This document shows positions 26,001 to 38,983 of a stretch of 64,000 nt of DNA, one piece after another (the first letter of the stretch is position 1; every line of letters begins with the position of its first letter). The stretch covers positions 43,516-107,515 of the forward strand of contig CAJJDN010000004.1 in assembly GCA_905182985.1 (NCBI GenBank), given 5' to 3'. The position numbers and the translations under genes are program-made. Under the pieces are notes generated by a model, which did no database searches, was not told where the DNA came from, and was given only the letters and a program-made list of their open reading frames with translations. This DNA comes from Paramecium sonneborni (taxonomy: Eukaryota; Ciliophora; Oligohymenophorea; Peniculida; Parameciidae).

Positions 26001-29000
26001 TAGATCAGAAAAATTGACACCTTAATAACAAAATCCTAAACCACTCTTTGTATATCCATGAATACAATTTTAGAAGTTCTAACAAACTTTATAAGAATAT
26101 TATCCTAATAATGATGGGCAAATAGTCTATGAATTATCCATATCTTTACAAGTATCATTTTCATATGTGCATTTGTGTTATTTATTTTATACTGTACATA
26201 ATGCAATATTGGATAAATCTGAACAATTATTTACACTATATGGTTAATATAATGTTTGACATTTTGAATCATAATATATACATTCAGAATATTACAAACA
26301 AAATAAATAGTTAGTTTTTTCAAAAAAATCACATTAATTTAAAGTATTATTTATAGAGAAACATTAACCATCTTTCAAAACACATTTTTAATTGTCTGAA
26401 TTATTACTTTCACAATTCAAAGGAGTATCTTAACATAAAATATTTTAATGGAATTAACATTTGTTATTAAAATAATGACAGAATTGATTAGGTAAATTTA
26501 AACATCCATAATAATTTAAACCATCAGTGTCACACGAATATTAATCATATTAAGTTGGATCATCAACTTCCTCACATTAGTTTCCTTATATTCTATAGAA
26601 TATTTATTTTTAAATAGCAGAACAAATTAAACTATTATCAATAGTAGTAGGAAGATTAGTTGGATCTATAGGTACACATTCCTTAACTTCATTTAAGTAG
26701 CAATTACTCACAGAATTACAACTTATTTCATTAAGTTATTCACATATTGATACAATTTGATATTCAGGTAAATACTGACATTGTTAATTTATAAATGCAC
26801 ATCTGCTATTAAGAGTTTGATGTTTGCATGATTATTTTGATAAACCGATAGCATTACATTCTTAATAATTATCTGATGGAGTTGTACAACCATTATCAAA
26901 GACACATTCATCCGTAGCAAAAGCACAAGTATTTTTATTGATATCACTAATATTTCCTAAATTAGCACATGTATCTTATATCGTAATGTTTTAACATTTA
27001 TTATTAATAATTATTTATGAGATATCATCAGATTTTACTTTTTAACAAAATTATCCAGGTGTAGTTACAGATGTACATGCAGCTAAATTAGCTTATTTGC
27101 ATTAAATAGTATTTAAGAAAATTTTAGTATTCATTGTAGAAACTTCTAATTATGTACATACTTAATTAATGAATGCACACATTATAACTGGTTCTGAACT
27201 TATCATACCAGTCATTCCCCCACATCTATGAATATTCATTTTATCTGATTCTGATTCTGATTCTCCACAATCTTCTAAAATTTTTGTATTTATTTAACAA
27301 GAATTGTCTGTATATGAACAATAGTTTTCTTTCATAAATTGTCTGCTCATATTTGCTTCTAAAGCTGAACATACTCTAGATGGAGCTTTAGAATACTCCT
27401 CACAATTATTAAAATATTCTGTATAGTTCCTACATCTATTTAAATTTGTATCCCAAAAACAATTTTATCCTTTTTTTCGAATTTCTAAACATGCATCTTT
27501 ACTAATAAAATGTGTTTCACAATCTAATGTTTCTAATAAATATGTATCACTTACCTAAAATTCTATACATTAATTAAACTCTACATCAAAATATGTCATA
27601 TGATTTTAAATGGCTTAGCAAGCATATCTATTTATATTCTAAGCAAATGTAAATGAATTTTGGAATGTAGGAGAATAACAAGAATGTGTACTATCATCAT
27701 AAATACATAAGACTTAATAAATTGATTGCATTTTGCAAACTTGATTATTCACTTTTTATAGTGATGTACAACGAATTGAATTAATTTATTCAACAGATAT
27801 TAATCTACATAATCCAGCAGAATATTAACAGTATTCTCCATTTACTGTTTTCTCAACACATGCTTTTTCTGATAATCCATTTCCAGAACACCCTATTTCA
27901 CTAACTTCTGATTAATTCTATTCTATACAAGAACTAGTTGCCTAATTATAAACACAAGTTAAGTCAGCATTTGATAATTTTGCTTTTTAACAAAGTTTTT
28001 CATTTACATCTATCAAATCTACACATTTCTTTTCTTTTACTTGAGATTCAGAAAAACATTCACAAATCTAAGAGTATTGATTCCAAGCACAATATCCTGA
28101 AATATTTTTAATACAATAATTTTTATTAATAGTTTCTAAATTATTATCATCAAATTTATCATTAAATAAACACATTCTGCGATCTTCCTTATATTGGGCT
28201 GCAATTATATTATATTTACATAAATTTATATTAGATAAAGTTAAATAATTATCATCAATAAAAATATCATGAGTAATTAATAAAGGTTAATCTAAAATAT
28301 TTATGCATTTTTATTCCTCATAATTCCAATAGCATAATTAATCACTTAAACTAACCTTTGTACAAACATAAAAATTAAATGCCTCTTCACATTTCATAAT
28401 TAATATCTAATCATTTGTTAATGTATAACATCTATTTAAAACTTTATTCCAATCACAAACACTCATTATCATCATACATGCTGATTTACCTAAACCTATC
28501 TAATTACATATATTAGGTGGAGCAAAACCTAAAAATGGTAATGTTATATCCTCAATTAATTTTTAACATCCTTCACATTTTCTACTCTTATTTTATTAAT
28601 ATTCAAAGCAACAATTATCACATTTATGTGTAGACATATCAATGTAATAGTTTTCTTTCCCCTAACATTTAGAACTTGTAGTATAATCTTTATCTTCTAT
28701 ACTATTTGAATCATCACTATTCACACATGGATATTCATAATCAGAACCTCTTATCTTACATTTATGTTTCAAGGATTAAAAATAAACACATTAAATTTTG
28801 TTTAATGAAAGACAATCTAATTGATAAAGTTCTAATTTATCCTAATTATATAAATCTTCCTATGTATAGATTTAACAACTTCCTTTAGAAAAAACGTATT
28901 AATCTGTAATAGATGGATTATTGTTCAGATATTTACAATATACATGATTTACACCTTAAACTTCACCAGTTAAACTAAATATATTTGTAAAATCACTATC

Positions 29001-29794
29001 ACTTTCTATTTCTAATGCTATGCATCCCTCTCTTTATCTATAAGTCTTTTACACTATTAAATTTAGTCATAAAAATATACAATTTGATAAAGTAATTGAT
29101 TTAGATTCTCTAATTATGTACCATGCAAATTTTCCATCATTCATTTTATAATTGTTTTACATAAACACTGTTGCTGGATCATCATAATTTATACTATCAT
29201 TTACTTCAATTCCCAGTTCTTTTTTATATAAATTATCAGCTTCAGTTAATAAATCTGGTGAATATGATATTAAATTCCAAAGAATTGTATGATGCATAAT
29301 CAAATAATTCTAAATATGTGAACAAGCAGATGCACTATATAAAATTGAATCAAAATTCTCTTAAATTGAACTCCATTAAGAAGCACCTAAACTAGTGCAT
29401 TCATCATTTTTCCAAATACAAACAAATTCTGGATTTTAAACTGATAAGCATCCTGATTTTGATAAATTATTATAACATTTCTCTGTTTTTAAATCAGGTA
29501 TATCTTCACAAATTGTAGTGAAACGACCTAAAATTAATTTTAACTATTACATTTTGCAAGATCTCCAAACACATCTCCAATTTATCTTAGACAAGCTTTC
29601 TTATTCAATAATTAACTACATCCTTATAAATAATCATTTGTTTTATAACAAAGATGTCTTATATTATCCCACATACATTTTTCAGAATCACCAGCTATGC
29701 ATTATTCGTATGTTTGATATTGTTTGCATAAATCAAGGCCTGAACTTGCAATAATAAAAGAAAAAATCAAAAAAGAAATCCTCCAAGAAATCAT
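22349..29794 (-). CDS. Giant cysteine-rich surface-antigen-type protein, 2456 aa
   Basis: A secreted, probably GPI-anchored protein of the Paramecium surface-antigen (immobilisation antigen) type. Residues 1-20 are a signal peptide (MISWRISFLIFSFIIASSGL). The rest is a long run of Cys-rich modules with recurring C-x-W, Q-C-x-W and A-C spacings, typical of the family's roughly 75-residue, eight-Cys repeats. It ends in a hydrophobic tail (SPILLSLYIMIII) suited to GPI attachment. The length fits the 2200-2700 aa usual for such antigens. Three introns (29528-29550, 29054-29080, 22815-22839) leave 2457 codons including TGA. A short Glu-Ser run lies near 27250. Related proteins coat the cell and cilia and are expressed one at a time; whether this one is a serotype antigen is not shown. 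Confidence 0.82.
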
Positions 29795-30031
29795 TTGATT
29801 TTAATATTATTTTCATTCTAAAATTTTCAAATTTAATGATTTCTCATTGTATTTTAAAGAACTTACAAATCATGCAAAGATTTGTTGTTTAGAATAACAA
29901 TATTGATTTTTAAGTCAGAATATTCTTAATTTGAAAAATGTTATTTTTGAAATGAAAATCTTTAATTCAAAATAGTTTATAGTTTATGTATTATTTTTAT
30001 TTATGATATTAAAATTTAATGCAAATAATTT
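29795..30031. promoter_or_regulatory. Upstream region of the surface-antigen gene
   Basis: 237 nt between the antigen start (minus) and the stop of the next minus-strand gene. It must contain the antigen promoter and 5' UTR, the place where serotype control would act if this is a regulated antigen. AT-rich, no motif recognised. Confidence 0.35.
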
Positions 30032-33000
30032 TCAATACTTTCTATTTGAGGAAATTCTCTGATAAGAAAACCCTGATGTAGTTTCAACTGATTAAATTGC
30101 TTACACATTTGTAATTTCATTATTTTGTCTATATTAATTTACCATTTATTATTAAATCTATTTTTCATTGTTGCTTCTTAAGACATCCAACTCTGCTGAC
30201 ATCATTGCAATTAAACATAATAAATCAGTAATTTTATTAGATAAATCTTCATTAGATTAATACATAGAACTATTATATTATATATTTATATTATTATTAC
30301 TACTAAAATTACCTTATGATCCATTATTATTTTTATCAACAATATTAGTTTTTGCTTTCAATCTTTAAATTTCTAGAGAGAGCATAGCAATTTTATTTTC
30401 ATATTCAATTATTAATTTTTTTAATCTTTCATATTCATCCAAATCAATACCCAAAGTTTTATTTTATAATTCAGTATATTTTACTGACATTTCTTTTATT
30501 TAAACTGTTAGCTAATTAAACTTTTCTTAAATAGGTTATAAAATTCCTGACAATCTTTCATTTTCTGCTGCAATCAACAAATATGAAAGTAAAATAGTAT
30601 CTCCTGTATCTGCTTTTTTTAAAGCATCTTAAACTTAATTCATCAAAGTTTATTATTAAGACTCTAATAAATCACATCTTTCAATTGTTTAAAGTAATTC
30701 TATATGTTTTGCTTCTAATAATTTCTTTAGTCTTTCAATTTCATTTATAAATTATTAATTTTTATTTACAGCATCTCTGTTAGTTTTTTCAATCTATCTA
30801 TATTCTAAAAGAGCTAATTCTATTCTAGAATGCTTTTATTTCCAATCTTCAGTTTCAGATGTTATTTATTTTACTAACGAATTCAATCTCTCTATTTCAG
30901 TCATTAAAACTGCTATTCTATGATCTGATTACTTTAGTTTATCTTCCATATTTGAATATTCATTAAACTTTGTTTCCAATTATTTGATTTTTTCTTTATA
31001 ATCTTCTGCTATTCTTCTCAATTTTGATAATTCTTCTTAATTTCCATTTGTTACTGCTTATTATTCTTATAATGTTTATTAAAGAGAATTATTCTTATCC
31101 ATTAATTAATTGTTAGATTCCTCTAAATTTTATACTTCTCTGACTAATTGAGAAATTTCGTTTTCTTTTTAAGCTAATTCATCTTATTATTATGCAATTA
31201 CTTAATTTGCTCTATCTAATTCTGATTTTGCTTATGCAAGCTCATCTTACAAATCTCTCATCTAATCAAGATTGTTTCTAAGTTTTCCTAACTCTTTTTG
31301 TTATTAATCATACTGATTTTTCATTTAATCTAACAATCCTTTTAATCTTTCTAATTCTCTATCTGCCTATTACTTTTATCCTGCTTCTCTATTTAATTTT
31401 TGATTATCTATTTCAAACTTTTATAAATCATCTTCCAATGTATCAATGTAATGATCCATTTCAATTAATTTAGCTTCAAGATCTTATATTCTTTTTAAAG
31501 CATCTTATAATTCTTATTATTTTTAATCAAATAATCTTTATTTTTCTTTCAAATTATTTTGTAAATCTGAAACCTTGTCATTTAATTAATTTTTCTCATC
31601 TTCTAATTCATGTAATTAATCTTTAATTTCATCTAGTTATCCTTAATTTTATGTTTGATTTTCCAAATCTTATTATAAATTATTATTTTCCTATACTAAT
31701 GCTTAATTTTATGTTCTTAAATCATCAACATGTGATTTCAAATTTTAATTCTCTTATTAAGCCTTAGATAAATCAGTTTAAGCTTTTCTTAAATCTCCTT
31801 ATGCTTTTTGTAGATCACCTTATGCTCTTTATAAATCATTTTTAGATCTTTATAAATCATTATTCATTTATGCAATCTTTGTTTCATTTTCTCTTAACAA
31901 TAATTGTATTTTATTAACCTCATCTTCTTTTTATTTTAATAACATTTTGTATCTAGATAATTCTTAAGCTAAACCAACTACTTTTTCTTCTAATTCATTT
32001 ATTTTCAATTACATTAATCTAATTTAATCATCATATGAACCTTAACTTTATTATAATTCAGATAGAAGTCTCTAAATTATTTATTTATTATATAATACCT
32101 TTAAATCTCCGATTTCTCTATCTTTAGATTATAATTATTTCTTATTTTCATCTAAGTTTTTTAATAATTAATCAGGATTTTAATTATTTAACTACATTTT
32201 CATTTTATCTAACTCTGCAGCCTTTTTTTTTAATTAATCAAGTTCTTTTTAAATATCAGCTATAAAATGTTTAAAATATATCTATTACATGGATTAGAAA
32301 ATTATTTGCTAATTTCATCAAATTTATCAGCTTTTTATCTTAGTTTTTCTAATTCTTTTTCTAAATCTGAAAAATTTTTGCCATTTAATTTTTTATTTAT
32401 ATCATCAAATTGTTATGCTTTTTTTTTCAAGTTTTCTAATTCTTTTAATAATTCCTCTTAAAATCTTACTAAAAATACATACCTGGAGATTTAGCACCTA
32501 TTTTCTTTTACATATCATCAAAAATCTTTGCTTTTTTTCTAAGTTCTTCTAATTCTTTTTAAATTTCTTCAGGTGTTTTGCCTCCAAAAAGTTTTTGTTA
32601 CAATGATAATTGTAATTCTAAATCTTTCTAAGATTTCTTCCAATTAGGATCATAATCTTTGAGTTGCTCTTCCAATCTCCCTATCTCATCTTCTAATTCT
32701 CTAATTATTATTACAAGTCTTTCGCGTTCTTCAGAATAGTTATTTATTTCACTAAAATGATGAAATATTTTAAATATTACGATGTTTGATTTTTCAATTT
32801 TTCCATTAAATCTCTTATTTACATCTCATAATTAACTCTATCTAATCCTGAGTCTATAAAATTTTAAATCTCCTATTTCAACTATGTATTCTCTCTAACT
32901 AGTCTTTCTATTTCTACTGCCATTAAAAAACATGCAATATCTAATTCCTGATTCTATCGTTTCCCCAAATCATTTCTAAAATAACTAAGTCTTATACTTA

Positions 33001-33110
33001 TATCTCACTCTTGTTTCATATCCAGGAACATTCAATTCCTTTTATACTGATTCTGATGTAAATCTTTAAGATGTGAAAGAACTTTAATAAGTCCTTTAGT
33101 ATCCAGACAT
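30032..33110 (-). CDS. Long coiled-coil protein with internal repeats, 990 aa
   Basis: Almost the whole protein from about residue 30 to 900 is coiled coil. Near residues 110-220 a unit of about 35 residues recurs, of the form PEE-xxELExLxxKAxxFDDxxKKL, seen three to four times. A run of near-perfect heptads follows further on (see the repeat entry). The tail (about 910-990) is Asn-rich, then helical. Introns are 32976-32997, 32752-32780, 32457-32482 (AAG acceptor) and 32260-32288. The AAG splice joins KSP to EELLKELE exactly in register with the neighbouring repeat unit, which independently supports it. Spliced length is 991 codons including TGA. Probably structural; no family name can be given. 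Confidence 0.72.
31765..31865 (-). repeat. Heptad direct repeats in coiled-coil gene
   Basis: Five consecutive 21-nt units encode heptads of the form D-L-(Q/R/S)-(K/R)-A-Q-x, read on the minus strand. They are nearly identical at DNA level, with recurring TTATGCT and TAAATCA blocks, which points to recent slippage or unequal-crossover expansion inside the coding region. Confidence 0.75.
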
Positions 33111-33453
33111 TATGATAAATTATATATTCCGTTTTTATTTCAAACCATAGTTATTCAATTGATATTATAAAAGAAACCAAAAAATAAATAAAAAAAGTAT
33201 TCAATAAGTAATTAGTTAGAAGAATTGCAAAAATTATACACAATAATTATTCATTATTTTATTCAAATTTTTTTCTTTATTTTTGATTAAAACAAAAAAA
33301 AAATATTTAAAAAAATAATATAATTTTTTCTTCTGCTAATTCAGACTTGTATGAATTTATGGAGTTTTATTAAAATTTCATTAAAAAATAAATAGATTAT
33401 AAAAATTTTATTTCTCTAAAGAAAATATTTTGATTAATATTAATAATAAATTT
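33111..33453. promoter_or_regulatory. Divergent intergenic region, 343 nt
   Basis: Lies between the starts of the 990-aa coiled-coil gene (minus) and the MAPR gene (plus). It is nearly pure A/T with long A and T runs. It presumably holds both promoters; no specific element was recognised and no ORF of note is present. Confidence 0.4.
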
Positions 33454-33859
33454 ATGTAGAGCCCTCCTAATCCAGAAAAATTAGGTAAGTATTTTAAAAT
33501 ATAAGATAAGAAATAAATTCCTTAGAAATAATGACATTAAAAGATGTATAATAAAATAATGGGTAAGATGGAAAAAAAATATTTGTCGCAATTAAGAATA
33601 TTGTATTTGATGTATCAGATTCAGGTAATCAAAATGATTTAAATCAGATAGTTATAAGTCTGATGGTCCTTATGGAGTTTTTGCTGGACATGACATTTCG
33701 ATATCATTAGGAAAAATGAATATTTCAGAGGAATTTTTAGATTAATATGGCATTGTTACAGAGTCAGAAGATGAAATAGCTAATATAAATAGTTGGTTTA
33801 GCTATTTTTATTAAAGATATCCAGTGATAGGGAGAATAGATGATAAAAAATAAAATTGA
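33454..33859 (+). CDS. Membrane-associated progesterone receptor (MAPR)/cytochrome b5-like heme-binding protein, 118 aa
   Basis: A one-domain protein of the cytochrome b5-like heme/steroid-binding family (PGRMC/neudesin type). Visible signatures are IMTLKDVQQNNGQDGKKIFVAI, KNIVFDVSDS and the diagnostic SDGPYGVFAGHDIS, in the usual order. It lacks the N-terminal membrane helix of PGRMC1, so it resembles the short soluble or neudesin-like members. It probably binds heme. Introns are 33485-33510 (AAG acceptor) and 33625-33647 (CAG acceptor), giving 119 codons including TGA 33857-33859. A spliced start at ATG 33454 adds about 10 residues before the domain; an internal ATG near 33529 could serve as an alternative start. 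Confidence 0.82.
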
Positions 33860-33879
33860 ATATTAATAGTATAATTAAT

Positions 33880-34500
33880 AGTTTTTTTTTTATTTCAATA
33901 ACAAGTTTTTTATTAAAAAATCAAACCATTTCTTTATATGTATAATTTTTTAGTTAATATAAGTTCATCAATAAGAATAAAAATTTCCTAATTGATTGAT
34001 TTGATTCTCTTTAGATGATATCTAACAAATAAGCCATTTTACATAAAAGGCCATTTTGTTTTTTTTGATATCACAACAGACAACTTCATACAATTTTCAA
34101 TTTTGTTGATATCTTTCTAAATTAATTAATTTAACAAATAATTTTTATCTTTGATTTTACAAGATTGTGATTAAATTATTATTTCCCTTTTCTGAAACTT
34201 CATTACTATGTACATGATTAAATTCAATAATCGAAAATTATTTTAATTTTGATTTATCTATTGATAAAATCAACAAACTCATCTATGTTGGGATGATTAA
34301 ATTATTTTAAATAATTTCTTAATAATAAAATTAACATTTCTTCTATTTATAACTTTAATTACTACTTAATTTTCTACTAATAAATTTAATTTATATACAT
34401 TTGGATGCATGTTTTCCTAAATAAACATTTCATAAAATCCTTTTCCAATTACGGCTTTGATAGTGAAAATTTATGAAGAAATTCTTTTTTCAGGAGAGGA
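33880..34500 (-). pseudogene. Second degenerate protein kinase fragment
   Basis: On the minus strand, N-lobe kinase landmarks appear in order but in shifted frames. IKAVIGKGFYEMFI (34425-34465) resembles a glycine loop, VVIKVINRRN (about 34360-34390) the VAIK lysine strand, and FNHPNIDEFVDFI (about 34260-34300) the helix-C end plus HPNI motif. Further downstream only short Gln/Asn-rich frames remain, and no HRD or DFG motif was found. I read it as an eroded 5' half of a kinase gene. It sits between the MAPR gene and the 1340-aa gene and is unrelated in position to the first kinase relic. Confidence 0.55.
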
Positions 34501-34563
34501 TTAAATAATTTCTTGTTTTTTTATTCATATTATTTTACTATATTTATACACTAAATTTATAGC

Positions 34564-37500
34564 TCACTCTTTTGTTGTTTTGGCATCTTTTGTTGTTTTA
34601 GCATCTTTTGTAGTTTTTGCTTCCTCTTCTTTATTTTTATCAGCTAAACCGTCAGTTTCTATTTGCGAAAACTTACTTTTGCCACCTCTTACTAGGATAC
34701 CTTTCTTTTTCTTATTATTTAATTTATTCTAAAGTTAATAATGGAAATACTTCTCTATTCATATCTTAGATATGTAAAGGATTTGGTCCTTTATTACCAA
34801 GATCATAACTAACTTCTTCTTCTTCTTCTTTTTTTTATTTTTTGGAATCTTTTCTTTTATGTTACTCATCTTTAAAAAGAATATCAATAATTCCTTTTAT
34901 TGTTTCTTTAACGCTATCTATTTCAGTAAAATTCATCATTTTATAAAATAAGAACTTATGAGATGGTATACATTTATATCTAATTTCTAATAAAAATTTC
35001 ATGAAATTCTAATAACTTGTAAATTCTTTGAGTCTTTTATAAGTATTTGTGATTTCAAATATTAAATCATGATCTAAAGGAATCTTCTTTTCAAATATAT
35101 AAATTCTAATAACATCTTAAAATAGTGCTTTAGTATCATCTGATTCATGAGCAGTCTCTTAATATTATAAAACTTATAAAAAGGCTTTGAACATAGTGAT
35201 ATCATAAACATCAGGAAATTTAACACCATAATCACTCCAAATTTTTAATGCATCTTCAAAAAAGTTGACATGTGATAAAATCCAAAGTCTATAATCTAAA
35301 ATTTCATATTAATATCTGTATCTTTTAGCATCATTAATAACTAATCTAGCATCATCTGGCAATTTAGAATCCAATAATAATTATGAAAACTTTCTTACAA
35401 ATTATTTAAGTTATTCTTTCTATAATGATTTATATTCAGTCATTATTTTATTTACTTCTACTGGATCTTATGTTGGAATTTATCGAAGTTTTCTTCCCAT
35501 TAATTAATCTTTCAAAGACTCATATAAAGACATATATCTATCTCTCTTATTGTAATTTATTAATCTCTAAAATATTGGTTATAACTCTTCAAATTTTAAT
35601 TACCATTAAAAAACATAAAAGAATCCAATAATTAATTACTCAGCTTCAGCTTCAAAATGTTTAAATTAATATAATAAATTAACAACCTTTCTCATTTATG
35701 TAAAATTAATTGTTATCTTAGTTGAAAAAAATGCATAAAAGAATTCGGCACAAGTCTAAGGAATTTTATTATTTTTTGTAATTTAAGCAATTCTCTCAAA
35801 TGTAGAATCATAAAGTACAGTTTCATTAAGACAATAGTGAGCTAAAACTCTCTTATATAATAATCTGTTGTAATTTCCTTCTGATAAAATAAAATCTAAT
35901 AAATAATTATATCCTTTTGATCCAATTGAAAATTATGTGCATGTTTAATTAATATATTTACCATAATTCTTTTCAATTTCTCCATATTATGTAGTATATT
36001 TAACCTTAATCTTTTCATTTACTTCAATCTTATTTTTTACTTAACAAATAATTTAAGTAAATATTAATTTTGAGTCTTAAGGTTTTTTATTTTCCAATGC
36101 CTATATTAATTCTGATATCAAATAGTAGTGATAACCATCTTCACTCTATTTGATTCCACTCAAAAAGGTTTAAACATTTTCAATTAATTATTATTTAGAT
36201 TGTTCTTCTTCTTTGAATAGTTATTCAATCTAAAATTATGCTTTAGCCTTTAATTCTATATTATACAATTAATTATCAACTACATATGACTCTTATAATT
36301 GAGGAATAATTTATTTTTCTTACTCATATCTTTCAAAATTTTATTGTTTTACAGTCTCATTTGTTTCACTTACTTTATTTTTTCTAAATCTATATGGCTA
36401 TTCTACTTTTTGGAACATATCTGCTTGTTTTTTCTATTCTTATCTAATTCTGATTAAACTAAAAACATTAAAAAATAATTTACTTTTCACTGTCCTCTGA
36501 AAATATTGATTTAAGTTATTCTGCCTCTCCTTATTCTAAAAGAATCTTTCCATGTTTTCTTGACTATTGTTATTTTTTTTATTATTAAAGTTAATTTAAT
36601 TCTTATTATTATTTAACTTCTAAATCAATTGATTCAACAGATTTTAAATAATTCATGAATCCAGTTCCTTCATCTTTTGGAATTTCTGTATATTTTTAAG
36701 TACAAAAACTTGATTAAGGTTTTTAAACAATGTATTTTTATCTATACTCTTTAATCAAAGGACGATTTTCAATAATTGTATTGTGGAAAATTTTAGAAAA
36801 TTATGAAAAGGTTCTAATTCTTGCTAGTTTAAGAAGATTATATTATTTTTTCTCTTCTGAAATTGAGAATATTTCTTATTCCAAACTTTTTTCTTATGGT
36901 TATTCCTCACTTGTTGTTTCTTCTTAAGGTTTTTGTTCAGTTCCTTCTGGTGGTTTTTCAGTTTGTGTTTCTACTAGTGTAATAGTTTATAATATAGGTT
37001 AAATTTTCTCATTCTTTTTTAAGATGTTATATAATTTATTTAATGCTTTTTTAGCATCTATTTTACGTCTAAATCTTCTCAATTTTCTCCTTCTTTAGGC
37101 ATATTGTTTAGTTAGATTATATCTGATAAAGTTTTTGTTATAAAGCTTTTTGCTGTATATTTATTCATGTGCAAAGTTAACTATGCCAGGTTTATAATTT
37201 TTATAGTTAAAGAAAGAAGATAATTCTTTTTCTAAAATAAATGAAGAATTTTCTTAAACTGCCTCCTTTATTGTATTTTCTTTCACATCATAAGCAATAG
37301 TTTAATATGAGAACATTAAATTAGTTGAATTTGAATTATAACGAATTTAAAATTATGAAACTTCAATAAATTTACCTCTAATGAATATTCCATCAAGATT
37401 GGTATAATTTTATAGAGTCAAATGTTTTTCTAAAATTTAAAATAAATGTTACTTGGTTTGTGTTAATGATATTCAATCAAACCTTTTTAATATTATGAAT

Positions 37501-38681
37501 AATAGGTTTTAACATTTAAATTGGCTAAAATTTTAGGTAATTCTTATTCTAAATAAAATTTATATCTATCTTCTCCAAAAGTTTATTTAAAACATTCTAG
37601 TATATCTTTAATTGGATAAGTATGTGATAATCTTTAAAAAATTAAAAATTATAAGGCAATAGCAACAACCCCTTTATCAAATGTTTCAGATCCAAAAAAT
37701 AAATCTGCTAAATACAATTGCAATTCTTTATTTAAATTAATCTTAAACTTAACATTAAGAAGAGTTATAAGTTGTTATTTTAAAGATTCTGAGTTTTATT
37801 ATCCACCCCATTTTATATTTAAGATACTCTTTAAAAAAAGCTCTAAATTAAGTAATTTAGAAGAGTTTTCATTAAAAAAGAAATATTATATAAGTAATTA
37901 ATCTTACTCTGGAGCTTTTTTAAGAAATTATTCAAAAGATTCTTGATGATCAAAATATTACCCTTTACTCTTCAATTCACAAAACCTAAAAATAGGTAAG
38001 AATTTAGTATTCTTATATTCAATCTCTTTGATAATTTAATTAATATGTTCTTAATTAAGATATTTCTAATAATTAATAAAGAATTATTCAGGTAATTTAA
38101 TAATGTGATTTTAAAAGGATGGTCTGTTAAATATTAAAGTACTTAATAATAAACAATTATAAATACTTAAATTATTCTTCTTTTAAAAATCCATAAAGTC
38201 CACTTGAAAAATGTGATTTTAATAAATGATAAACCAACGAGGGTTAAAATCTATCATATTTCATTATAAGGTTAGTTAGATTGTAATTTTCAAAATCTCT
38301 TGGTCTTTATTTAAATTTATCAAATAAATCTGGATTGGCAATAGATTTTTAAGTTTTAAGTTCTATATTCATTTAATCAATAATATCTTTTTTTGATGAT
38401 TTGTAGGGTCTAATTTTTTTAGAAAAAATATAATCCCTTTTGAATTTAAAGTTTTTTTTTTCTTGAATATAATCCCTGAATATTCTTTAAACAGTAAACT
38501 TACTAATAAAAGGAATTCTTATATGAGGTTTTTAACCTTCTTATCCTTCTTAACCTTCTTCTGTTTATTGTGTTTCAGTGACTTCTGTTTCAGGCTTTTA
38601 TTTTTTAGGATTGAAATATTAATTAATTTTTTTAACCATTTCATCTTTATTAGGTTTATATCTATATTAGTTTAACAGCAT
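34564..38681 (-). CDS. Large helical protein, possibly PPR/TPR-like and mitochondrial, about 1340 aa, with one apparent frameshift
   Basis: Starts at ATG 38681 and ends at TGA 34564-34566. It is dominated by amphipathic helices. The stretch around 35150-35350 (DDARLVINDAKRYRYQYEIL, then LWILSHVNFFEDALKIW) resembles paired-helix repeats of the PPR/TPR kind. The N-terminus has an acidic EGQ-EGQ-EGQ repeat, and the C-terminus is a basic, charged tail with three near-identical KTTKDA units. Introns are 38142-38166 (AAG acceptor), 37430-37453, 36459-36483 and 34729-34750. The exons agree in frame except between about 37485 and 37541, where one base seems missing; total coding length is 2 modulo 3. 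A mitochondrial role is only suggested by general likeness to ciliate mitochondrial helical-repeat proteins. Could be a sequencing error in a healthy gene. Confidence 0.55.
34567..34625 (-). repeat. Triplicated KTTKDA coding repeat
   Basis: Three near-identical 18-nt units at the very 3' end of the preceding gene encode K-T-T-K-D-A/E. The last unit runs into the stop codon. Confidence 0.7.
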
Positions 38682-38983
38682 TCTTCTTAATAAAAAGTTA
38701 ACTAAATAAGATTGAATCAAATACTATGTTTTTATTTATTGACTTCTTATTATTCTTCATAGGTATATTTTGACCTTAATTTTTTCTTTTCAGTATCTTA
38801 GGATTCTGAAAACTCAAAAATTGGACCTGTAATTGGCATATACCTCTAAAGGATAGCCTTCCTTACATAGTTTTTGATCATAAATAAATTAAAAATAATT
38901 TATTAAACAGAATTTAGATTTTTGATCGAGGATATATGTTTGAATATTACTTTTATTTATTTTATACATATTCTTATTAATCA
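38682..38983. other. Intergenic, 302 nt
   Basis: Spacer between two same-strand (minus) genes, containing the 3' end region of one and the promoter of the other. No ORF or RNA gene was recognised. Confidence 0.4.
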
